Source: Metaphire vulgaris
Taxonomy: Eukaryota; Annelida; Clitellata; Crassiclitellata; Megascolecidae
Length of the DNA stretch: 64,000 nt
Reading direction: 5' to 3'
NCBI GenBank assembly: GCA_018105865.1
Contig: CM030832.1
Location: 23,497,782 to 23,561,781, forward strand
This document shows positions 55,687 to 64,000 of the stretch, piece by piece. The position numbers and the translations under genes are program-made. The notes beneath the pieces were generated by a model that saw only the letters and a program-made list of their open reading frames with translations, did not search any database and had not been told where the DNA came from. How positions within the stretch are numbered: the first letter of the stretch is position 1; each line of letters opens with the position of its first letter.

Positions 55687-56960
55687 GTGAAATCGACGGC
55701 AGCATTCAGTCGTTCAAAAGGCTTACAAGTCACAGCAAATTTAATTCTTTTAAATGGGTTTCTGTGGAATATGTCAACCAGCACTCGAACACTTCGTAGA
55801 CGGTGCAGGAATGATCCTGACAAGTTTTGCTACATTTGTGGCTGGTTTACAACACCTAAACAAAGGAGAGATATGTCTGAATTTGTGCATAAAGCTTATA
55901 ATGCATATTTCGCAGTTAAATTGGGTGACCAGAACAACCTTGGACACCACATAAAGTGTGCAGGACATGTGTTGAAAGCCTCAGACAGTTCATAATGTGA
56001 CTATAGGTCAGACAATGGACTGAAGGTCAAAGAAAAAGTCTTATCTTTGGAGTTCCAATGGTGTGGCGAGAGCCTCGAAACTATGTTGATGACTGCTACT
56101 TTTGCTTTGTAACTATTGCGGGCATGTCCACAAAGACAAAATCTTCCATCCAGTACCCAAATTCCCCCCTCTGCTCTGAGACCGGTTGCTCACTGTGACA
56201 AAGTTCCTGTGCCTATTTGCACTACTTTGGGAGTTTCTGACGACGATGAATTTTGTCTGTGAACAGACACCGATAGTGAAGATTTCGTGGCGTCAGAAGT
56301 TGACGCTGGAATGCACCAAACATTCAACCAAGCTGAGTTGAATGACCTTGTATGAGACCTAGATCTGCCGAAGTCGTCAGCATAGTTACTGGGTTCAAGA
56401 CTGAGGGAAAAGAACCTGTTGAGTGTTGACTCCGGGTAACCACGCTTATGTATCTTGACAGAGAGAATGATCTTCTGAAATATTTCCATGTGGAAGGAGG
56501 AGTTTGCATACTGCATCAACATCAAAGGACTTATTGCATCAATGGGATGCTATAGTTGTAGACAAGATGCTTTTTACGACCGGATTACTGACTTTCTTGG
56601 CAACTTCAGAGCTGAGAATTATGACCTTCAGTTCAAAATTCGAAGATTGCTTTTCGAAGGCTGGGAGCAAACAATGAGTGTCAAGTTGCATTGCCTTCAT
56701 AGCTACCTGAACTTCAAATCTTGGAGCAATGAGTGAAGAACAAGAAGAATGCTTCCATCAAGACATCAAGACCATGGAACGTAGATATCAAGGCAGATGG
56801 AACTCGAACATGATGGCAGACTACTGCTGGTGTGTACAGAGTGACAACTGTGATCATAACTATATACCGGACTCCCGGAGCATCCAAAAAGAGAAGATTC
56901 CTGCCTCAAAACTTAAATTTAAGCAACTAGCAATTGTTCTTATTGCTCTCTTGGTTAGAT
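55687..56960 (+). pseudogene. remnant of a multicopy transposon-like ORF
   Basis: In shifting frames: RRCRNDPDKFCYICGWFTTP then QRRDMSEFVHKAYNAYFAVK and LGDQNN, HKCAGH-like, CDKVPVPIC, FNQAELNDLV, DLPKSSA and, after a gap, HCLHSYLNF, FHQDIKTMERRYQGRWNSN and MMADYCW. I recognise this order (an N-terminal C..CG.F.....R....V..AY..YF..KLGDQ block and a C-terminal HQDI..MERRYQGRWN..M.ADYCW block) as a recurrent uncharacterised multicopy protein of arthropod and other animal genomes, probably transposon-borne; I cannot name its superfamily. The central catalytic part is deleted and there are many stops. Confidence 0.65.
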
Positions 56961-57204
56961 GACAGACTAATATTTTGGCTGAATAAAAAAATTACGTGCT
57001 ATCAGTTCTTCAGAATTTCCATTTTCACTTATATTTGACTTTAACACCTTTAATTAAGCATTCCTCATTTGCGAAAAAATTTGACGTATTGCATAATTTT
57101 TGACTTCATATCTGGAATCAGCACCTCTCAATTGGGTAAAATCAGCAAAAATACTTAGGTCAGCAGAATTTTTTAAAAAAATGTAGACCAGTGATATATA
57201 TAAT

Positions 57205-57810
57205 AACGGGGGGCAGGGCATTGGGAGAGAGAAGGGAGGTTTGGGAGAAGGAAAGTGGGTTGTACGGGTTTTCGGAGCAGCGTTGTGTAGGTTTGGGTAC
57301 GGGGTTTGTGGCCGTAGGTTTGGGAACGGGGTTTGGGGCCTGTGGGGTAGGCAGGGCGGGTTTGGGTTGGGGCCTGGGACGATTGGGAGAGGGATGGGGA
57401 AGGGAAGGAAGTTGGGAGAGGAAAGAGGAACGGGGTTTGGGGCCTGTGGGGTAGGGTGGGGCGGGTATGGGTTGGGGCCTGGGCATGGGGATGTGTTGGG
57501 CCGGGGCGATTGGGAGAGGGAAGAGGGGTTGGGATAGGGAATGGGAACAGGAACGGGGGTTTGGGGCCTGTGGGGTAGGGCGGGGCGGGTATAGGTTGAG
57601 GCCGGGGCGATTGGTAGAGGGATGGGGAGAGGGAGGGGATTGGGAGAGGGATGGAGAGAGGGAAGGGGAACGGGGGTTTGGGGCCTGTGGGGTAGGGCGG
57701 GGCAGGGCGAGAATGGGTTGGGGCTTGGGCGATTGGGAGAGGGATGGGGTGAGGGTAGGGGGACGGGGGTTTAAGCTGCAATTAAGACGCTTCGTTAAAC
57801 GTCCTCTAAT
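57205..57810. repeat. purine-rich minisatellite arm of the inverted pair
   Basis: Tandem GGGGTTTGGGGCCTGTGGGG-type units with GATTGGGAGAGGGATGGGGA, about 100-115 bp per unit, four to five times. It ends AAGCTGCAATTAAGACGCTT, the inverse of the 53300 leader. Long Gly/Pro ORFs are compositional. Confidence 0.85.
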
Positions 57811-58169
57811 GCTGTTCTCATCTGACGATGCGCTGATATTTTATAATCGTTGTTATTGGTAATAAAACTTTGTAATGAACGGAGCCTAATGATCATTATC
57901 ATCATTATGAGAGCGAAAGTCATTTAACATTTGTATAACATTTTAACATCTGTATATCTTATAGGCTATGTAATTTTTTAACTTTGTATATACAGGGTGA
58001 ACAAGTGAAAAGGGCACCCCTTTATGATATTTAATATCTCGGCTGCGTGTATAGCGATTTCAATGAAATTTATAGGCCATATACCTGTGAATGTGTTCGA
58101 TGTAATTACCAAGTTTCATGCTGAGATCTTTAGTATTTTTTAAAATATGGCCACAAAACTAAAGATACC

Positions 58170-59400
58170 CAAATTTTGAAATTGACAACGGAATATAACG
58201 TCATAATAAAATTTATAATTTTTAAGTCTAAAATAGCGTCGTTGTCATCGCGCCAGAACAAGGTCAATGGTTACTTACGGCCAACAGATAAACACAGCAG
58301 CTTTATGATTGGCTGCAGGACTGTCTTGATTTGCTTGGAGGAGATTTTATATTCCAGAAAGACGGAACACCTGCCCACTCTGCTCTCAGGACCCAGGATT
58401 TTCGGTGGCGCCGTTTCCGGCGGCTAAGCATGTTCCTGTGCATGCCTCGGAAAAGCGTCGTTCTGGGCGGTTCGACGATATTTTGCGCTCGTTTTAGCGC
58501 AAAATGTGCGAGTGCGCTCGTTTTAGCGCAAAATGAGCGAGTAGTGACCCTCCCGTCATTTTTGGGAGGTCCTCTGCGCATTTCTCGGGTGGATTAGGAC
58601 GGTTTTAGTTGCTGATTCGTCGCCTGTCTGGTCCGCCATCTTGTTTTGCGATTTTTCTATCAACGCGGTTTGGCAGAACTGCAGACTAGATACCCGTGCG
58701 GGAATGCTCCGACATCCGTTCTAATTGTAACCTGGAATTCCATCCAAAGTCGGATTCACCTAGCTCGGCGATGGTCTACTAACGGGAGTCCGCATCTCAG
58801 AAATTCTCCGTGTGGCTCGCCTCGCGGACAGTTCTTACAACATCTGCGGAATTTTCAACATCTTATCCAGTGTTTTTGTTCCTTTGACGTGCCTGGTGCG
58901 GACGGTTCTACAGCGGAAGGCTCCTTTCTACGGGATTGCTGCCGTGGGCGTTTGGGCGGCGATTTCCGTCGTTTCCATCAGGGCTGACTTTACGCTGTCT
59001 CTGTTATCCGACGTTCGCCATCGGCATGCCAAATTATGTCAAAGCGCCTTTGACTTCAAACTTCATCGTGCGTACGGCGCTATAGAAGTCGTCAAGAAGA
59101 TAAAGATAAAGATTTTCTGGAGCAAAATTGTCCAGATTTCATCAAGAAAAATGACTGGCCACCCAACTCCCCAGATATCAATCCACTTGACTTCCAAGTC
59201 TGGGGAATCATGCTCGACATATATCAAAAGTATCAGCCAAAACCATAGAACATCACGGAGTTGAAGACTGTGCTGAAGAATATCTGGGTTTTCTTGAGGA
59301 CCAGATCAAGAAGTCGATACTGTCAGTGAAGAAGCGCTTGTCGGCATGTGTGAAGTCTGAGGGGGGCATTTTGAGCACCTGCTCCCGTAGCAAATCATCT
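58170..59400 (+). pseudogene. Tc1/mariner transposase, interrupted
   Basis: Before the insert: GGDFIFQKDGTPAHSALRTQ then DF, the second-aspartate region (usual form DFIFQQDxAPAH). After the insert: NCPDFIKKNDWPPNSPDINP then LDFQVWG, the region with the third acidic residue, and LSACVKSEGG near the end. The part upstream of 58330 is too worn to read and the first catalytic aspartate cannot be assigned. The 7-bp duplication GATTTTC flanks the insert. Confidence 0.88.
58404..59110 (+). mobile_element. retroposon inserted in the mariner transposase
   Basis: A 707-bp insert starting GGTGGCGCCGTTTCCGGCGG and ending ACGGCGCTATAGAAGTCGTC plus an AAGATAAAGATAAA tail, flanked by GATTTTC (58397-58403 and 59111-59117). 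The A-rich tail and duplication indicate reverse-transcribed insertion. Relative of 20853-21747. Confidence 0.85.
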
Positions 59401-59689
59401 GAAACCCCTTTAAAACGGCCCTTTTCAGGGCCAAGAAATAAAAAAATTAATTTTTTATCACTTTATTATGACGTTATATTCCAATGTCAATTTCAAAATT
59501 CGTGTTTCTTAAATTTTTGTGGCCATATTTCAGCAAATACTAAAGATATCAGCATTAGATTTGACAATTACATCCGAAACATCCCCAGATAGGCCTATAT
59601 GGTCTATAAATTTCATTGAAATCGCTAAACACGCGGCCGAGATATTAAATATCATAAAGGGGCCACTTTTCAATTGTTCACCCTGTATA

Positions 59690-59885
59690 TATGTTACAGT
59701 CAAAGTGTGAAATCAGGCTATGTTGACATTGCCTGAAATTTTTAGGCAATGTTGACATTAGCCGTTTCACTCGGGCAAAGTCGACATTGACTGAAAGTTT
59801 TAGGCATTGTTTAACAATGCCTGAAATTCGCTCAGATTTGCTACACACTTTGCCTGAAATCTTTATCCGTGATGGACTAGCACTG
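59690..59885 (-). mobile_element. palindrome-rich MITE, truncated copy
   Basis: Begins TATGTTACAGTCAAAGTGTG right at the mariner end and follows the reverse complement of 63273-63552 as far as about CCGTGATGGA, then stops. Contains TGTTGACATTGCCTGAAA and GGCATTGTTTAACAATGCC palindromes. Confidence 0.8.
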
Positions 59886-59946
59886 TATATGGAGCTATTC
59901 ATGCACCAATGTGTAACATAGCAAACATTAAATGAATTGCAAATTA

Positions 59947-60362
59947 GGGGCCGTCCACATAGAACGTACGCACCGAGGGGGACTTGAGATTTAGGCGATT
60001 TTGCGTACGGAAGCGTACGGGAGGGAGGGGGTCACGACTGAATTTGTGCGTACGCACATTTAAATTTATAAATAGTTAGAAGGCTGGTTAATCACACAAA
60101 CATTTGATTTGAACAAAATTACTTACTCACGGTCAAAGAAAGGGTCCCGACTATTGTTCCCACGGTTATCTAAATATTAAAAACCTTTAATTTAATAGTA
60201 AACAAATGCTTTTTGGCCATGGCTAAAAATAAATTTTCACCGTGCGAGGGGTTTGCTAATTTGTACGTATGTATAGGGGGGGTTAACCAAAATGTACAGT
60301 GTGCAACAGGGAGAGGGGTTGAAAATATGACTTTTTTGCGTACGTACTATATGGATGGCCCC
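59947..60362. mobile_element. MITE, GGGGCCGTCCA family
   Basis: Inverted ends GGGGCCGTCCACATAGAACG and ACTATATGGATGGCCCC with inner GTACGC/GCGTAC; TTA on both flanks (59944-59946 and 60363-60365). Confidence 0.9.
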
Positions 60363-60484
60363 TTAAACGTTGCAAGCAGTAATATAAAACAGTTCTTAAA
60401 CATTAATAACTGCCAAAAACTTTATTAAGTTCAAACGAAATAAAGGAACAAGCAGTAATAGAAAACAGTTCTACAGCATTAATA

Positions 60485-60533
60485 ACACACACACACAGAC
60501 ACACACAGACACACACAGACACACACACACACA

Positions 60534-60627
<94 letters not shown>

Positions 60628-60637
60628 TATATATATA

Positions 60638-60721
<84 letters not shown>
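60485..60721. repeat. compound (CA)n(AT)n(TTA)n microsatellite
   Basis: CA/CAGA to about 60568, AT to about 60640, TTA to 60721. Confidence 0.97.
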
Positions 60722-60722
<1 letters not shown>

Positions 60723-60814
60723 GATTGATTAACTGCATAAACTTTTAGTTAAAAATTTAGTCTAATCAATTAGCGTTTGTAATAATGTATATTTTATTAA
60801 TTTTAATTAATTAA

Positions 60815-63270
60815 TAAAGCTGTAATTCATGTAAAACGGACAAAGTACGCGCTAGGCTGGAAGACGCTAAGGCTTCGGTAAAATTTTTAGAATCGCCACG
60901 TCCGCCCAAAGACCGAGATATAGGCCAAATAAACCAGTAACGCTGACGGCCGCTGAACAAGCGGTTTCGAGCTAGAGTTAGTTAGTTCCGCTGCGCGCGG
61001 CTGGCTCAGGCTGACGGCAGCGACCGGCCAGCTGTGTAGTCACTAAGTCTGCCTATCCACGGCTCCCAGTTACCAGGGGTGATTAGCGAGTCGCTAAGCC
61101 TTAAACGGTGTCGCTTACTACCGCTAACATCGACACCGCCTCCTGGGTCTCCCTGGTTTACTCTCCAATCACGGCATCTAAGCGAACGTAGCATAGCAGT
61201 TAAAATCTCCGCTGGAAGACCGGCGCCTGGGGAGCAGTACACGACGGCGATGCGCGTCACCGGCGGCGAGGCACCTGTCGCCGCTGCCGACGACGCTAGG
61301 AGGGTGGGTCCGAAGTTGAACTTTCTGACGGATAATACGCATAGATAGGGACATTAGGGGCTAGCGCCCTCAAGGGCTTGTTCTAAAATTCGAAAATCTC
61401 CGAAATATGGGAATTTATGTAGCACGCGTCAATAGACGGACGTAGGCAGCTGTTGTAGCTAAGACCGCTTGAGACGCTGCGCCCAGCTGGCAGGAGCTAT
61501 TGCCGCGTCGCTTAGCCGTAGACGAAGCCCCTGATCACCGCTAAGAAAAACGCTGTTAGGCAGGTCCATACTTTTTCCTAATGACGGCAACTACGCGAAA
61601 ATACAGACAACTGACGAAAAATCCGCTTAAGTACCCGTCGAAAAGTTTCAAAACTCTAAAAATTTCAGTAATTGATATGACATGTGCTTTTCGCACTGTG
61701 CTCTCTTATATTGTGAGGTGATGGAGTAAAGAAAGCACAGCGATTGAAAGCGAGTATTGGAGCCCGTTTAAAGTGCTAAAGCTTAACGTTTCATATTGAC
61801 GTATCAAGAGGTTATCGATTGCATTTCCGTTGACGCTAGTTATTGTGGCTGTCCGGGGTACGTCTTGCTACCGCGTCTTTGTCCGTGTTACCAATGTTGC
61901 CACCAGAGGCGTAGATCTGTGTAAAAAGGTGGGTGGGTCCAAATGAAAATTTTAAATTGTGCTGTCACAAAACAATGTTTATTGAAACAAGCCTTGCCAG
62001 TGCTCAGTGGTAACAATTCAATACATTATTATAATTATCATACTTAAACGTTAAATTATTATCTAGAAGCACTTACATGATAAATGCAGGATAGACAGTA
62101 AATAATAATTAACAATTGCTAGCAGAAACGTTTTCACGTTGACCGAACCAAAGACCTAAAAATGACAAAATGGAGTCGTACGGATGCGAAAATGTGACGT
62201 CACGTTTATCCATAGAGCTAAATAATACCTAGATAGCCAGTCAGACGCGAGGATAGGAAACATCGCAGGTCTTTCTGAGTTACATAATTGGGGGCAAAAT
62301 AAATCTAGCTGTTCTCACTGCTTTACATAATTGTCTCGCGAATAATAATAAACAATTCATCTAAAAAAGTGGGTGGGTCCATTGCCTGGCCGGACCCAGC
62401 TCCTAAAAAAGTGGGTGGGTCCGGACCCAGAAAAACACATAGGATTTACGCCCCTGGACTTGCCACTGTAGCCATTGTTGTCATTGTTGCTTGGTTTATT
62501 AATAAATACAAATAAACCAATAAAGGCAAGTTGTGTTCGTGTTCTTTGAAGTCGCTGTGACGCCGGAGTCTCAGCGCACTGTCAGTGAAGTTGAGTTTTG
62601 GCTGTGATGAAAATCGCCTACCTGAGGTCACGTTAGTGTCCCGGAGGTCAACTCTGAGCCAAGGGAGGAGACAGACGTCCGCCTGTTTGGGTGAATTGAT
62701 CGTCAAGGAAAAGAGTGGACCGCCGTCCATTCAGGCACGGTTAACCTCGGGTTTTGGTGAAAGCGCTGACAAAGCAAATAGACGCCAGTGCCCGTCTAGA
62801 AGCGAGAGCAGAAGTTACCAAGCGTGCTAAAAAGCCGCAAGAGAGACAACGCCGCCTGTCTTTGAGAGAGCGGAAGACGGTTAGATTACCGAGAATGAAG
62901 AGACGTGAGACCAAGTCGAAGCCATGCAGTGACCAAGAATATATATCGAAATTGCTTAAGGCGCCGAGACCAAGCGGTGGCCAGCGATAAGAGGAATGAG
63001 TTAAAGGGTCTCTGGGACGAGGCCGGAGACGGAACAAACGAAACAGACACAGATGAGAGAAATCAGAACCCTGTATTGTGGAGCGGCCATCATCAGTACG
63101 CGGCCTGCCCGGCAGCCGCGGACACCTCATCTGATGTCGGTGAACCGGAAAGGCAAACAAACGCCGCCGATTGGGCAGAGTCGGCGGCAGATGGCGATCG
63201 GGAAACCGAGCGGGCGTTGGGGGCCGCCCGATCGCCGGTCGCGCTACGAGACCGCGAGCCGGGGTCGCCA
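60815..63270 (+). mobile_element. gag-like repeat element, copy C
   Basis: The fullest copy: an outer end TTCATGTAAAACGGACAAAG (60829), a GC-rich leader to about 61340, an AATAAA-containing segment (about 62497-62530), then the basic ORF (RRRDQAVASDKRNELKG, CPAAADTSSDVGEPERQTN) and the end GAGCCGGGGTCGCCAC. It is interrupted by the hAT element at 61904-62456. The minus strand also has a long ORF over the same part. I see no reverse transcriptase, so this is a non-autonomous or partial retroelement; an LTR-plus-gag fragment is one reading. Confidence 0.7.
61904..62456. mobile_element. hAT-type MITE nested in copy C
   Basis: Inverted ends CAGAGGCGTAGATCTGTG and CATAGGATTTACGCCCCTG, with GTGGGTGGGTCC repeats near each end. 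Flanks GTTGCCAC and CTTGCCAC are near-duplicates, and copies A and B show the uninterrupted site. It is therefore younger than the host element. Confidence 0.85.
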
Positions 63271-63272
63271 CA

Positions 63273-63552
63273 TATGTTACAGTCAAAGTGTGGAATCAGG
63301 CAATGTTGACATTGCCTGAAATTTTTAGGCAATGTCGACATATGCCGACATTTACCTGCTGCTATTCCATCACAGATAAAGATTTCAGGCAAAGTGTGTA
63401 GAAAATCTGAGCAAATTTCAGGCATTGTTAAACAATGCCTAACAATTTCACTCAATGTCGACATTGCCAGAGTGAAACGGCTAATGTCGACATTGCCTAA
63501 AAATTTCAGGCAATGTCAACATTGCCTGATTTCACACTTTGACTGTAACATA
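63273..63552. mobile_element. palindrome-rich MITE, complete copy
   Basis: Inverted ends TATGTTACAGTCAAAGTGTG and CACACTTTGACTGTAACATA. The interior is built from GGCAATGTTGACATTGCC, AGGCAATGTCGACAT and CATTGTTAAACAATG self-complementary units, so almost every segment can pair with another. It sits exactly at the end of copy C. Confidence 0.9.
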
Positions 63553-63629
63553 TATACACCATTATACAGTATCTATATATATCCCCTCATATTTACCAAT
63601 TTTTCATGCTGCTGAAAAACGTTTCAATG

Positions 63630-64000
63630 ATGTACATACGCCACGTAGCCAAGCTCTGACGCTGTAACGTCTCTCGTCAAACGCTTTCGTCGTTCTTTCT
63701 CTCACGTGGCCGTTCGCTTTGCGTGGCCGTTCGCTTCGCGTCGTTGCGTGGCCGTTCGCTTTGCGTGGCCGTTCGCTTCGCGTCGCCGTTCGCTTCGCGT
63801 CGCCGTTCGCTTCCGCGAAGCCTAAAGTTCCAGAACGACCAATCAGAAAGCTCACTCAGCCAACCAATCAGAACGCTTGAATGTAACGAATGAGAACGTC
63901 ACACAGCCAACCAATCAGAACGCTCACGCAGCCAACCAATCAGAACGCTTGAAGGTAACAGAGAGACATACAGAGCAAGGATCTTAATATTATACACTAG
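63630..64000. repeat. dispersed repeat with 17-bp minisatellite and CCAATCAGAACGCT units
   Basis: CGTGGCCGTTCGCTTTG-type units run from about 63706 to 63812, six times with variants. From 63838 on, CCAATCAGAA(A/C)GCT occurs four times. The end CTTGAAGGTAACAGAGAGAC and AAGGATCTTAATATTAT matches 40000-40050. The window edge cuts any continuation. Confidence 0.85.

Larger units (their letters stand above)
57993..59685 (+). mobile_element. Tc1/mariner-type transposon, dead
   Basis: Inverted ends of over 50 bp: CAGGGTGAACAAGTGAAAAG at the left and CTTTTCAATTGTTCACCCTG at the right, each followed inward by ATGATATTTAATATCTCGGC or its inverse. TA on each flank (57991-57992 and 59686-59687). It encodes a broken transposase and is split by a retroposon at 58404-59110. 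Confidence 0.92.

Noticed and set aside
57173..57862. Pro/Gly-rich ORFs of 87-202 codons on both strands
   Set aside because: They arise from the G-rich minisatellite; all frames are open because the repeat lacks stops.

Overview
The window is metazoan nuclear DNA, most likely from a marine invertebrate; I cannot fix the phylum. The evidence is spliced genes with GT-AG introns, an intron-containing tRNA-Tyr gene, animal gene families (prickle-type planar-polarity protein, CYP2-like cytochrome P450, LicD/fukutin-type proteins, a Mab-21/cGAS-like gene), long microsatellites, and a dense load of short DNA transposons and LINE remnants. No bacterial, organellar or viral gene was recognised.

Layout. 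At 2.3-7.4 kb lies the 3' two thirds of a prickle-like gene (+): PET end, three LIM domains and a C-terminal prenylation box, with a one-base frameshift in the LIM region and a second frame change that a short intron could explain. At 12.1-19.0 kb lies a complete four-exon P450 gene (-), about 470 residues, whose introns hold several hAT-type MITEs. A tRNA-Tyr gene sits at 22.8 kb. Two LicD-family copies (+) lie at 26.1-26.7 kb (decayed) and 38.3-39.25 kb (open apart from one missing base); both lack the same base just before the acidic motif. A 5S rRNA-like fragment is at 31.9 kb. At 45.0-46.9 kb a decayed Mab-21-type gene (-) is cut by a gag-like repeat element, giving an in-frame chimeric ORF. 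The rest is repeat-derived: a Tc1/mariner element split by a retroposon (58.0-59.7 kb), a remnant of a multicopy transposon-like ORF (55.7-57.0 kb), six LINE fragments, three copies of the gag-like element, and many MITEs.

At least eight insertions have perfect 8-bp target-site duplications, the hAT signature. Several elements with different ends share one internal block, polypyrimidine followed by GCTTGTCAG, which also occurs loose elsewhere. It looks like a portable 3' splice-site or a transposase-binding block and is the most unusual pattern here.

The genes do not form an operon or an obvious pathway; their neighbourhood looks incidental. Most single-base lesions could be either real pseudogenisation or assembly error, and both are kept open. 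I saw no convincing undescribed multi-gene system.
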